From SAR324 cluster bacterium (GTDB taxonomy: Bacteria; SAR324; NAC60-12): a stretch of 64,000 nucleotides of DNA. Below the pieces are notes generated by a model. The model saw only the letters and a list, made by a program, of their open reading frames with translations, ran no database searches and was not told the origin of the DNA. Positions 17,962 through 26,985 of the stretch are shown here, one piece after another. The DNA is taken from contig JADFZZ010000001.1 in the NCBI GenBank assembly GCA_015232315.1, positions 272,835 through 336,834 of the forward strand. Reading direction: 5' to 3'. The translations under genes were made by a program, and so were the position numbers. The first letter of the stretch is position 1. The number at the start of each line of letters is the position of its first letter.

Positions 17962-19692
17962 TTATAATTCTTGAAATAAAGTGGGATCTTTTTGTTTGAA
18001 ATATTTTTTCTCACGCTCGGACAATTGATGGATGGTTCGCCCCGTGATGATGGTCGGGGTCAATAAAATCACCAGTTCTGTTTTCTCTTTTTGAATTTTT
18101 GTGGATTTGAATAATTCGCCGAGGATGGGAATCTCACTTAAAATGGGCACTTTATTTTCTGATTCAGAAACACGATCCTTGATGAGTCCTGCAATCAGGA
18201 TGGTTTCACCGTTACGTGCGTTTACCATGGTGTTGATTTCACGAACACTCAATACGGGTGCAGAGGCCATGATCGTTCCATATTGAGGATCTCTTATCAC
18301 AGCATCCTCCCCGACGGTATCCGTAATCACCGGATGAATGTCGATCATGATGTCTCCGTTTTCACTGATATAAGGCGTGACCCTGAGAGAGATACCAATC
18401 GTAACATGTTCTTTTTCTGCGGTTCGTTGAATGATGGGGGTTCCTGAGGTTGCCAACGGAGTTTCTTTTATGGAAAAAACAGGCTGTTCCTTGGCAATTT
18501 TGATGATGGCCGGTTGATTGTTCAACGTAGAAATACTGGGTGAAGAAAGAATCTTTACTTCCTGATTTTCCTGCAATGCTCTCAAGATCGCACTGGCTCG
18601 ACCACGATCTCCACGAATTGTTGCTGAAAAAAACGACGAATCAGAAAAGGGGGGTTCCGAAGTAAAGCCACTCACACCATTTTGTTGTCGTTCACCAAAA
18701 GGGGTGATTCTTTCCCAGTTCACACCAAATTGAGTGTTGTCATCCAGGGTGACTTCAGCAATTTTGGCTTCTATGCGAACCTGGCGGTGAACAGAGTTTT
18801 CTACGACTTCCAGAAATTTGGCGACGTCATTGATGATTTCTTTACTGGCACGTACCAAAATCAGTCCGCTGTTTTTATTAATAACCAACTTAGGTTGCTC
18901 CCCCGCTACGGGCATAATTTGGGAGCCTTGCGAAACAGTTTGTGCCGAAACCGGCGGTTGTGCCGAGGACGCTGAGGAGAACAGACTGCCTAACCCTCCA
19001 CTTGACGTTGGTGCCGTAGTAGTTGGCGATGTTTCCTGACTATCGCCTTGTTGAGGGTCACCTTCTGCGGCCGCGTCTTCTGTCGTAGAAAGGCCAACAA
19101 GCGCTTTGAGCTGTTTTTCAAGATCAACCCAGAAATCGGTTTCCATTTCACTGGTAATACTCCCTGTTCCTGTTCCTCCGGCTGTTTCTCCAATACTACT
19201 GACAGCGATTTCTCCTTTGCTGGAGCGTTTGATCATCAGGTGGTTCAAGGTAAATATTCGTGTTTCAAATTTTTTCCTGAAAACGCGAAGCACATTGCCT
19301 TCTCTTGAATAATCAAGGGCAATAGGGTCCAGCATGAAGAACAGAATTTCTTCAAGTGTTACCTGTTTAAGATCCACACTCACATTCCCTTCCACATCCG
19401 GATCGATCACAATGCTCAATTGACTGTCTCGGGCAAAAGCCTTGAGTACCTTACGAATATCGGTGTTTTCTACAGCGATAGTGAACAGGCGAGGTCCCTT
19501 TTTGTCTTCCATCTGGGCGACAGGAACTTCAGGTAATGCTTCAAGCCCGTCAGCTTTTTCACCTGTTAAAGGTTTATAGGGAGAAACTTCTATTTCATCC
19601 CGCGTTTTTTGAGGAGTACTTTTATACTGTGACGAACAGCCAACCAACATACTCATCAATACAATTCCCAAAATTGCCTTCATTTTATTCAC
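17962..19692 (-). CDS. MshL/PilQ-type secretin lipoprotein
   Basis: 576 residues. Secretins form the outer-membrane channel of type IV pili and type II secretion. The N-terminus has a lipobox (MLVGCSS). An N0/STN-type domain follows (LSIVIDPDVEGNVSVDLKQV), then a Thr/Ser/Ala-rich linker around residues 205-255, an N1-like segment, and the secretin core with ILSSPSISTLNNQPAIIKIA and a C-terminal VPILSEIPILGELFK. The order of domains and length match MSHA biogenesis protein MshL. The start is GTG at 19692, where GAGAGGT is well placed; an ATG three codons later is further from it. Confidence 0.88.
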   Translation of the reverse strand: MNKMKAILGIVLMSMLVGCSSQYKSTPQKTRDEIEVSPYKPLTGEKADGLEALPEVPVAQMEDKKGPRLFTIAVENTDIRKVLKAFARDSQLSIVIDPDVEGNVSVDLKQVTLEEILFFMLDPIALDYSREGNVLRVFRKKFETRIFTLNHLMIKRSSKGEIAVSSIGETAGGTGTGSITSEMETDFWVDLEKQLKALVGLSTTEDAAAEGDPQQGDSQETSPTTTAPTSSGGLGSLFSSASSAQPPVSAQTVSQGSQIMPVAGEQPKLVINKNSGLILVRASKEIINDVAKFLEVVENSVHRQVRIEAKIAEVTLDDNTQFGVNWERITPFGERQQNGVSGFTSEPPFSDSSFFSATIRGDRGRASAILRALQENQEVKILSSPSISTLNNQPAIIKIAKEQPVFSIKETPLATSGTPIIQRTAEKEHVTIGISLRVTPYISENGDIMIDIHPVITDTVGEDAVIRDPQYGTIMASAPVLSVREINTMVNARNGETILIAGLIKDRVSESENKVPILSEIPILGELFKSTKIQKEKTELVILLTPTIITGRTIHQLSEREKKYFKQKDPTLFQEL

Positions 19693-19706
19693 ATTGACCT
19701 CTCAGG

Positions 19707-20228
19707 TTAATACTCATCATCATTGCGAGATTCTTCTACGGAAAAACTAATGTCTGGCTGATTCAAAAACAAGGTTCTTTTCCCTCGTTTGGAGCGCAGA
19801 ATAATGTAATCTTCGCCAATAGTCGCCAGTGTTTCGATTCCAATGGGATCGCCTTTTTTCAACACCTGACCACTAATGGTCGCCACATACTCTTTGCCAT
19901 TAAAAAAAATCAATTCAAGGCTCAATTCAGGCAAAGGCTCTTCAAATGCCTGTTGGATAATCTGATTGATCCTGGTTTCTTCTACCGGTGTTGTGAATGG
20001 ATCTCGAACCCATCCCAACCGCTGAATCCTTGCGATTTCCTGCTGGATTTCCTTGGAGGACACCTTTCCCGGAACTTCCTGCTGAATTTCTTCCACAGAC
20101 GCGGTGTTCTCCTGTGAGGGGGTATAGGTGACTGACGGCGCTACAGAATCAAATAACCCGTTTGAATATGCGGCAAACAAGGCACCCACAGGCAACAGCA
20201 ATAATGCGATTTTCTCACTGGTCTTCAT
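19707..20228 (-). CDS. PilP/MshK-like pilus assembly protein
   Basis: 173 residues. One N-terminal membrane segment (about residues 7-25) precedes a Gln/Glu-rich linker. The motif GWVRDPFTTP and a C-terminal beta domain (ISGQVLKKGDPI...LFLNQPDI) resemble the homology-region domain of PilP, GspC and MshK, which link the inner-membrane platform to the secretin. It sits directly upstream of the secretin, in the usual place. AAGG lies before the ATG. Confidence 0.65.
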   Translation of the reverse strand: MKTSEKIALLLLPVGALFAAYSNGLFDSVAPSVTYTPSQENTASVEEIQQEVPGKVSSKEIQQEIARIQRLGWVRDPFTTPVEETRINQIIQQAFEEPLPELSLELIFFNGKEYVATISGQVLKKGDPIGIETLATIGEDYIILRSKRGKRTLFLNQPDISFSVEESRNDDEY

Positions 20229-20237
20229 GACAGCCTT

Positions 20238-20882
20238 TTAATTGTATTGAGGGAACGGATTTTTTTCCTTCCGATTCATGTAGTATACGGTCAAATGAGT
20301 TTTTACCAGACCATCTTTCTGAGACAATCTCATTTTGGCCACTTCCAGTACCAGGGGAAGTTGTCTCAGTTCTTTGATGAAACGGAAGACAGTTCCATAT
20401 TGCGCGCTGAAATATATATCCAATTGTTGAATATTCAGAAACTGGTTTATTTTCTCATTTTGATAGGCATTGTTGATCTCGCCTTCAATGATATCAATAT
20501 TCTGAATTCCTGTCAGTCGGGTGATACCATAAAGCATTTCATACAGGGAAACGGCTTCAATTGGAATATCTACGCCCTGAAAGGACCGATTAATCGCATC
20601 ATAGGTGATCTGTTTGGGAAGTGCTGACGCCAAAGGATAACTATCCATAAACGTATCAGAGATTTTTTTCCACTGGGCCTTGTCTTCTTCTGTTACTTGT
20701 GAATATTGCGACACCTGACGTTGGGTTGATAAGACCTGTTTCTGAAGTTGTGTCAGCATGTCTTGCTGTTGTGATGTGTCCATGAAGGCCATACCTGCCA
20801 GATACCCCGTGATGAGCAGAACGATGAGTAACCCACCAAGGATTAATTCAGAGATAAACCATTTCAGATCTTTTATATTCAT
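20238..20882 (-). CDS. PilO/MshJ-like inner-membrane pilus assembly protein
   Basis: 214 residues from the ATG at 20882, eight bases after the stop of the PilMN gene; a longer upstream extension would overlap that gene heavily. Residues 9-30 form one membrane segment, followed by a coiled coil (QQQDMLTQLQKQVLSTQRQV) and a ferredoxin-like domain ending in short strands. This is the layout of PilO/MshJ, which pairs with PilN in the inner-membrane alignment complex. Confidence 0.7.
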   Translation of the reverse strand: MNIKDLKWFISELILGGLLIVLLITGYLAGMAFMDTSQQQDMLTQLQKQVLSTQRQVSQYSQVTEEDKAQWKKISDTFMDSYPLASALPKQITYDAINRSFQGVDIPIEAVSLYEMLYGITRLTGIQNIDIIEGEINNAYQNEKINQFLNIQQLDIYFSAQYGTVFRFIKELRQLPLVLEVAKMRLSQKDGLVKTHLTVYYMNRKEKNPFPQYN

Positions 20883-20889
20883 AATACAC

Positions 20890-22470
20890 TTACGGCTGAG
20901 AAAGAGGAACGAGTTCGAAGGTAACATCAAAGCGCAATGTGACCTTTTTTTCTTCATTCTGTTTGATGACAGTATTTCCTGTGGATGAAGCATTGTCTTC
21001 TGAAATTTTTAACGGCCGGGCTTCCAGTTTGGAAAACAGCGGAGACGCCTGTAAGGCACTGTAAAATCGATCAAAGTGACGTTTGGCACGATCTGCGTTG
21101 GTATCTTCCACGATGCCTGTCATATTTCCAATCCATCCATTGGGGGTGATTTCGGTGTTGATTTCTTTCAGGATCATCTGTTTGGGAATCACCTGACTGA
21201 TCTTTTTGTAGGGATAATGCGATAATTGATATGGTTTATAGATTTCTCGTTCTGTCAACACTTTGACCCGGTGATAAAAACTCCGGATGCTGTCATCCTG
21301 TTGCAGTTTTGCCAGAACAGCCTGTTCGTTGGAAAGGATGCCTTGCTGTTCCATCACTTTGACATTCAATTCAGCATATTCTGAATTCCAATGAAAAAAT
21401 AAAATACCCATGCAAAGGATCAAACCCAGAAACAGTCCGCCCAGAATAAATCTCAATTTGTGGAAAATCGTTGGTGGATTCAGTAAGTTGAGTTTATCCT
21501 TGTAGGGATTTCCCAAGGCCAGGCTCAGGGCACCACTGAATAAGCCGAGGTGATCCTTGAACGCTTCATTTCCCTGGAAATTCCCAATATCCAGATCTGC
21601 GATGGAATCATAGCCATTGACTTCCAGAGGTTTCCCATCCACTACATGCTCGCCAACAGCGTTGGCTGGAACCGGCATGCCGCAAAGGATCACCCTTTTG
21701 ATATGATAATCCCGGAAGTTTTGCTGAAAATACTGTATGGATCGTGAAAGTTCTGTTGAAAAGCGATGCAGGTTTTGCCCTGTGAATTCCTCAATATCAG
21801 CGTTCTCTGCCTGATTGTCCGATTTCCCGAGAAAAAATTCCCGTGAGAAAACAAACCAGTTATTTTGCATGAACGAAATAGTATTCAAGCCTTTGCCGAC
21901 ATAAACATAAACATCAATTTTATTTTCCAGTTCACTTTTATCAGAAGTATCACAGCAAAAACCGGACATTGTCATGTTCATCGGTGCAATCAATACTGGT
22001 TTGAGACCAGCTTTTCTTAAAAACGCGTCAAATTGATCAACTTCAGGGCGTTCCATGGAAATGAGCAAATGTTCCCAACGTGGATTCCCTTTTTTGTCTT
22101 GGACCGTCTGGACCATTTTGTTGTCAAAATAAAGACTGGCGACCGGTTTGTTATGCAATTTTTCAATATTTCTATTGAAGATGGCCTTTAACTCATTGCT
22201 GCTGAGATCTGGCAGAACAATCCGTTGATAATGAGCCTGGTCTGTCAGCAGGGAGGCATAGGTGATATCTGTCTTGAATTGACGAATCTTGAGCAATTTT
22301 CTTAATTCAGCGGCCGATCGTGCATCATTCTGGGTTTGAGTGTAAATAGCCGAATTGAATACCTTGATCCGGTTGTTTTCCATGCCGACTTCGATGATAT
22401 AATAACGCTGATCGGCCTTGCTGATGCATAAGACACGTTTCGAATACAAAAAAGAGGATTTATCGCTCAT
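20890..22470 (-). CDS. PilM-PilN fusion (MshI-like) pilus assembly protein
   Basis: 526 residues. Residues 1-320 resemble the actin-like PilM/MshI fold. At residues about 326-333 the protein reads KLNLLNPP, the typical cytoplasmic N-terminal PilN signature by which PilN docks into PilM. A membrane segment (about 340-359), a coiled coil and a C-terminal PilN-like periplasmic domain follow. In most type IV pilus systems pilM and pilN are separate genes; here ligand and receptor are joined in one chain. The next gene is PilO-like, as expected in a pilMNOP order. Confidence 0.72.
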   Translation of the reverse strand: MSDKSSFLYSKRVLCISKADQRYYIIEVGMENNRIKVFNSAIYTQTQNDARSAAELRKLLKIRQFKTDITYASLLTDQAHYQRIVLPDLSSNELKAIFNRNIEKLHNKPVASLYFDNKMVQTVQDKKGNPRWEHLLISMERPEVDQFDAFLRKAGLKPVLIAPMNMTMSGFCCDTSDKSELENKIDVYVYVGKGLNTISFMQNNWFVFSREFFLGKSDNQAENADIEEFTGQNLHRFSTELSRSIQYFQQNFRDYHIKRVILCGMPVPANAVGEHVVDGKPLEVNGYDSIADLDIGNFQGNEAFKDHLGLFSGALSLALGNPYKDKLNLLNPPTIFHKLRFILGGLFLGLILCMGILFFHWNSEYAELNVKVMEQQGILSNEQAVLAKLQQDDSIRSFYHRVKVLTEREIYKPYQLSHYPYKKISQVIPKQMILKEINTEITPNGWIGNMTGIVEDTNADRAKRHFDRFYSALQASPLFSKLEARPLKISEDNASSTGNTVIKQNEEKKVTLRFDVTFELVPLSQP

Positions 22471-22497
22471 GAGTTAACTACCCTATAGGTCAAAAAA

Positions 22498-23697
22498 TTA
22501 TACGACAGCTTCAATCATACCAAACATTGGAAGCATGATCGCCATGGCAACGACAATCAACACGCCTGCCATGATAAGCATCATAATCGGTTTGAATGCC
22601 GCTAGAGCATTATCAATCGCTTCCGGAATTTCTTTATCGTAATATTCTGAAATTTTAGACAGGGAACTCTCCATCATGCCTGTCACTTCTCCCAGATTGA
22701 TCATTCTCAGCACCAAGCTTGGGAACGTGTTTGTCTGCTTGAACGCCTCACTCATGGGCTGGCCGTTGATGATGGCTTGTCTCGCCTCCAGAATGGACGT
22801 CTCCAGACTTTTGTTCAGTACCACTTCGGAAACTATTTCCAGTGTTTTAGCCAGATCGACTCCGCTCATAAATAACAATTTCCAGAAATGAGCAAATCGG
22901 GACATGGCAATTTTCTGGTTCAAGGGACCCATGATCGGTAACTTGAGTTTCATTCGATCAATCGCCAACTTACCCTGGGACGTTGATCCAATATATTTAT
23001 AAGCACTGATCATGCCTACAATCAATCCGAGTAGCAAATACCAGTAATTGCTCATGAAATCACCAAGCCAAAGCAAAAACCGGGTTGGTCCGGGAAGTTG
23101 TTTTCCTCCCATAGCGAATAAATCACTGAAATTGGGAATCACGACTGTCAAAACCAGCACGATCAGACCTGTCAGCATGGTCAACATGCCAAGAGGATAT
23201 CTGACAGCGGCTTTGACCTGTTTTTTAAGGTCCCGATCCCATTCCAGCAAAGAAACAAGATCCTTGAAAATCACATCCAGTTGCCCACTCTGCTCGCCTG
23301 TATTCACGATGGCACGGTATATTTCATTGAAATAATTGGGATACAGACCGAGAGCCTCTGACAGCGAATTTCCAGATTCAACGTTGATTTTAATATCCTG
23401 AACAACTCTTTTAAAATGGTTTTGTTCCATTTCTTCGAGCATATCATCCAGCACATCAATCAACGGAAGTCCTGACGGAAGGCCAGTAGCCATCTGAACA
23501 GTAAACAGCAGCGTATCATTGGCACCGCTGAAAAACCCTTCAAGAAAGTTGGTTCCACGGGATTGTTCCTTGTAATCAATCAGCAGCAATCCACGTTGTG
23601 CCAGCAATTTTTCAAGCTGATCCGCATTTCCCGCGACCAATGATCCTGTGATAGCGGTTCCCGCTTCAGTTTTCGCATTATAATTATATGCAGGCAT
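22498..23697 (-). CDS. PilC/GspF-type inner-membrane platform protein
   Basis: 399 residues, the usual size. Two T2SSF domains are separated by membrane segments (about residues 165-190, 215-235 and 365-392). Family hallmarks include the N-terminal strand PAYNYNAKTEAG, SGNSLSEAL with INTGEQSGQL in the first half and MSRFAHFWKLL, GEVTGMMESSL in the second. It is the rotor/platform driven by the adjacent ATPase. AGGATCAGG precedes the ATG. Confidence 0.92.
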   Translation of the reverse strand: MPAYNYNAKTEAGTAITGSLVAGNADQLEKLLAQRGLLLIDYKEQSRGTNFLEGFFSGANDTLLFTVQMATGLPSGLPLIDVLDDMLEEMEQNHFKRVVQDIKINVESGNSLSEALGLYPNYFNEIYRAIVNTGEQSGQLDVIFKDLVSLLEWDRDLKKQVKAAVRYPLGMLTMLTGLIVLVLTVVIPNFSDLFAMGGKQLPGPTRFLLWLGDFMSNYWYLLLGLIVGMISAYKYIGSTSQGKLAIDRMKLKLPIMGPLNQKIAMSRFAHFWKLLFMSGVDLAKTLEIVSEVVLNKSLETSILEARQAIINGQPMSEAFKQTNTFPSLVLRMINLGEVTGMMESSLSKISEYYDKEIPEAIDNALAAFKPIMMLIMAGVLIVVAMAIMLPMFGMIEAVV

Positions 23698-23715
23698 ACC
23701 TGATCCTTATTATTT

Positions 23716-25419
23716 TTATGAATATTTGGACATATCCAGTTTTGGTGCCCAGAAACCACTTCGTTCCAGTTCCGCCAAAGAAATCATGCCCTCGGCAACC
23801 TTGCGGAGTCCATCAATTTTCAGGGGAATCATTCCATTTTCGACTGCGGCTTTTTCAATACGGCTACTATCCCCCCCCGCGACAACGAGTTCTCTGATAG
23901 TGTCATTCACGATGAGAAGTTCAACCAGAGCAAGTCGTCCGGCAGTTCCCTGCCCCTTGCATTCAGCGCAACCGGCACCTTTGTAAAACACCACTTCTCC
24001 GGGGAGTTTCCCCAACTCTTCAAGAACCTGGATATGTTTCTCTGACAAATAATCCTCTGTTCGACAATGCGGACAAATTTTTCTGACCAGACGCTGGGCA
24101 ACGACCGCCAGAATCGCGGAGGAAACCAGAAAGGGTTCTGCGCCCATATCCGCCAGTCGCGGAAATGCTCCAGACGCCTCATTGGTGTGGAGTGTGCTCA
24201 ACACCAGATGTCCTGTCAATGCGGCCTGAATGGCGATGCCAGCGGTTTCCCCATCTCTCATCTCTCCAACCATGAGAATATCAGGATCCTGGCGCAACAG
24301 GGCACGTAGTCCGGAGGCAAAGGAGAGTCCTGCCTTTTCGTTAACCTGAGCCTGACAGATCAGTGGCAGTGTGTATTCCACCGGATCTTCCAGTGTCATG
24401 ATATTTTTGTCCAGAGAGTTGACATAGGACAAAGATGAATACAACGTCGTACTTTTTCCTGAACCAGTTGGACCTGTGATCAGGATAACGCCATAGGGTT
24501 TTTTGAGAATTTGTAGAAATTGTACCAGCACATCCGGCATAAACCCTAATTTCTGCATACCAACTTGTAAACCGCTGCTATCCAGAACCCGCATGACCAG
24601 TTTTTCACCGTCAACAATAGGGTAGCTTGAAAAACGGAGAGAAATATGACGGGAGCCATACATGAATGAAAGTTGACCGTCCTGAGGCGCTCTGGTGATG
24701 GAAATATCCAGGTTGGCCATGATTTTCAGACGGGTAGTGATCGCGGACTGAAGCACCTTCGGCATGACAGGGCCAGGCAATAACGCACCGTCAATACGGT
24801 AACGTGACCGGATAATGGTCGCCGTTGGTTCAATATGAATATCTGTTGCCTTGTTTTTTACGGCATAGACCAGCAGGTAATCCACCAGGACTTTGATGCC
24901 ACCTTCATCAGAGGCCGCACCTTTTTGGGCACCAATATTTGATTCCGCGGCGGCGATCAATTCTTCCAGCGTTACGTCATCCTGTGCCGCTTCATGAAAA
25001 TAACAGCGGTCCAGTGCTGTTAAAATATCTGTTTCTGTGGCTTGTACCACATCGATGTAGCGTCCGGACATTTTCTGGAGTTCATCAATGGTCTCAATGT
25101 CAAAGGCATTGGCCATGGCGACCAGAAACATGTCCTGTCCCATGCTGATTGGAACAACCAGCCTGTCCCGGGCAAATCTTTCAGGAATCATGCTTGCGGC
25201 ATCTGCAGGAAATTCCGCGTTTTTAATATCAATAAAAGTTCGTCCGGACTGACTGGCCAGCACTTCAGACAAATCTTTTTCCCGAACAAATCCATGCTGA
25301 ATGAGAATTTCACCCAGCAGTTTTCCGGTTCTTTTCTGTTCGCGAAGTGTAATCCCCAGTTGTTCCTCTGAGATAAATCCCCGATCAACCAGCATTTCCC
25401 CTAATGATTTCCCCTTCAT
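23716..25419 (-). CDS. PilB/MshE-type pilus extension ATPase with MshEN domain
   Basis: About 567 residues from the ATG at 25419, which has AGGAAGG just upstream; a GTG six codons earlier would overlap that site. The N-terminus contains two tandem motifs, KSLGEMLVDRGFISEEQL and KLLGEILIQHGFVREKDL, matching the MshEN pattern that binds cyclic di-GMP in MshE. The ATPase core has Walker A GPTGSGKST, the Asp box, RQDPDILMVGEMRDGETA (Walker B) and a His box, then a four-Cys zinc site (CPHC...CAEC). It is the first gene of the assembly operon and powers pilus extension. Confidence 0.92.
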   Translation of the reverse strand: MKGKSLGEMLVDRGFISEEQLGITLREQKRTGKLLGEILIQHGFVREKDLSEVLASQSGRTFIDIKNAEFPADAASMIPERFARDRLVVPISMGQDMFLVAMANAFDIETIDELQKMSGRYIDVVQATETDILTALDRCYFHEAAQDDVTLEELIAAAESNIGAQKGAASDEGGIKVLVDYLLVYAVKNKATDIHIEPTATIIRSRYRIDGALLPGPVMPKVLQSAITTRLKIMANLDISITRAPQDGQLSFMYGSRHISLRFSSYPIVDGEKLVMRVLDSSGLQVGMQKLGFMPDVLVQFLQILKKPYGVILITGPTGSGKSTTLYSSLSYVNSLDKNIMTLEDPVEYTLPLICQAQVNEKAGLSFASGLRALLRQDPDILMVGEMRDGETAGIAIQAALTGHLVLSTLHTNEASGAFPRLADMGAEPFLVSSAILAVVAQRLVRKICPHCRTEDYLSEKHIQVLEELGKLPGEVVFYKGAGCAECKGQGTAGRLALVELLIVNDTIRELVVAGGDSSRIEKAAVENGMIPLKIDGLRKVAEGMISLAELERSGFWAPKLDMSKYS

Positions 25420-25585
25420 AAACCTTCCTGATAGCACAAATAAAAAATGTAATGATAAGGTTTGTTTATTCCTTAACTAAACAAATTCAGAATGACAACA
25501 AAAATTTTTTATGATTGATTTTAATTTTCAGCAGGCCTGTTTGAGTGACCACATGTTTTATAAAACAGAGTCCTCGGGTGTCCCC

Positions 25586-26227
25586 TTAAAACAGGTTGGA
25601 TTGATGTGCATAAATCAGAAACAGACAACCCTGTTTCAATGAAATATGAACATCAGATTCAAGGACTTCATTGGACAATCCTGTTGGTTCTTTACCTGGA
25701 ACAAGATCCGTTCCCTGAAGTTCATATTTCAAGCCGTGAGTTTCAATACCAAATCCCCCGCCAAACAATGGCAACAGGGAAAGCACCGTTCCCGACTCCA
25801 GAGATCTGTTCCATTGAGTCCGGATACACTCAATGCGTTCCGTTGCTGTCCAGAGGATAATCCGGGCCTCATCGGAGTATTTATACAGCACCTCCAAATT
25901 TGCCAGAAAGTGATCCATTCGCTTGCCATCCGCACCCAGTAAATGTATTTCTGTCACTTGATGCTGCAAACAATATCGGATAGCTTTATCGGCGTCGTTT
26001 GTATTTTGCTCGTCGACTTTGATCAGAGGGATCGCTGATACGGTATCTGTCGATGCTTTCAGCGAATCGCCATCACCAATGATAACATCGGGGACACGGT
26101 TTTGTTGAAGCAACTGATTCGCACCGCCATCTGCCGCTATTTTGAGATCTGCCCACTCCCATAATCTCGTAAGAATCGCGGGATCCGGGGATTTTCCATT
26201 GCATACAATCAACGCTGTTTTTTTCAT
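25586..26227 (-). CDS. thiamine pyrophosphokinase
   Basis: 213 residues from the ATG at 26227. It transfers pyrophosphate from ATP to thiamine, making thiamine diphosphate. The Rossmann-like N-terminal part reads ALIVCNGKSPD and IAADGGANQLL; the catalytic IIGDGDSL, the Asp-rich NTNDADKAI and LLGADGKRMDHFLAN are all family signatures, followed by a C-terminal beta-sandwich (SLLPLFGGG). The ATG shares the palindrome CATG (26225-26228) with the start of the divergent gene. No other thiamine gene is present, which fits salvage of imported thiamine. Confidence 0.88.
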   Translation of the reverse strand: MKKTALIVCNGKSPDPAILTRLWEWADLKIAADGGANQLLQQNRVPDVIIGDGDSLKASTDTVSAIPLIKVDEQNTNDADKAIRYCLQHQVTEIHLLGADGKRMDHFLANLEVLYKYSDEARIILWTATERIECIRTQWNRSLESGTVLSLLPLFGGGFGIETHGLKYELQGTDLVPGKEPTGLSNEVLESDVHISLKQGCLFLIYAHQSNLF

Positions 26228-26957
26228 GAATTCATCCAATTCTTCAAATTCAGGCAAATTATATCTGGTTTCAACACATGTCGGACATCCGGATGATATT
26301 TCCAAACGAGCCATTGATGTCTTGACTCAGGTGGATCTTGTGGTGTGTGAGGAACGTAAAAATGGCTCACAACTCCTCAAACATCTGGGAATCCAGAAAG
26401 AGTTATTTTCTCTGAATGAACATAATGAAGCCGAGGAGTCACAGGGGCTCATTCACCAATTGCGCCAGGGACGAACGATGGCGTTGATTTCTGATGCGGG
26501 AACACCTGTATTTGCTGATCCGGGAACCATACTGGTTCAGCAGGCCATTCAGCAGGGTATCATGATTGTTCCGATTCCCGGCGCATCCTCCTTGATGGCG
26601 GCGTTGGTCTGTAGTGGTTTTTCGCTGAAAAGCTTCTATTATGCGGGTTTTCTGCCAAGAAATTCTCAGGATAGGCGGCATGCGATTGAAAACCTGACAA
26701 ATTATCATTCCGTTCTTGTTATTTATGATACACCTTACAGGCTGGGTGCTCTGTTGAAAGATCTGTCACACTATTTTGGGAATCAGAACGGCGTGATCTG
26801 TTGTCAACTCACATATCCTGATGAAAAAATCTATCGGGGAACGGTTCGCAAATTATCAGAACAAATTACCAAAAATCCTGTTAAGTGTGAATTTGTCATC
26901 ATCATTGACAATATCCGACACTCCGGGCCCAAAAACCGGAAATTCCCCAAGTCATAA
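26226..26957 (+). CDS. RsmI-like SAM-dependent methyltransferase (tetrapyrrole methylase fold)
   Basis: 243 residues from the ATG at 26226; a longer form would run through the divergent gene. The fold is that of RsmI, which 2'-O-methylates C1402 of 16S rRNA: LISDAGTPVFADPG, IPGASSLMAAL, YYAGFLPR are conserved. Two N-terminal motifs differ from typical RsmI: TPIGNLxDIT appears as THVGHPDDIS, and AEDTR as CEERK. The C-terminal HTH-like domain of longer RsmI proteins is missing. It may be a diverged RsmI or a related methylase with another substrate. No ribosome-binding site is visible. Confidence 0.68.
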   Translation: MNSSNSSNSGKLYLVSTHVGHPDDISKRAIDVLTQVDLVVCEERKNGSQLLKHLGIQKELFSLNEHNEAEESQGLIHQLRQGRTMALISDAGTPVFADPGTILVQQAIQQGIMIVPIPGASSLMAALVCSGFSLKSFYYAGFLPRNSQDRRHAIENLTNYHSVLVIYDTPYRLGALLKDLSHYFGNQNGVICCQLTYPDEKIYRGTVRKLSEQITKNPVKCEFVIIIDNIRHSGPKNRKFPKS

Positions 26958-26985
26958 TCCTGTTCACCCATTCTGAAGGAGTCTC

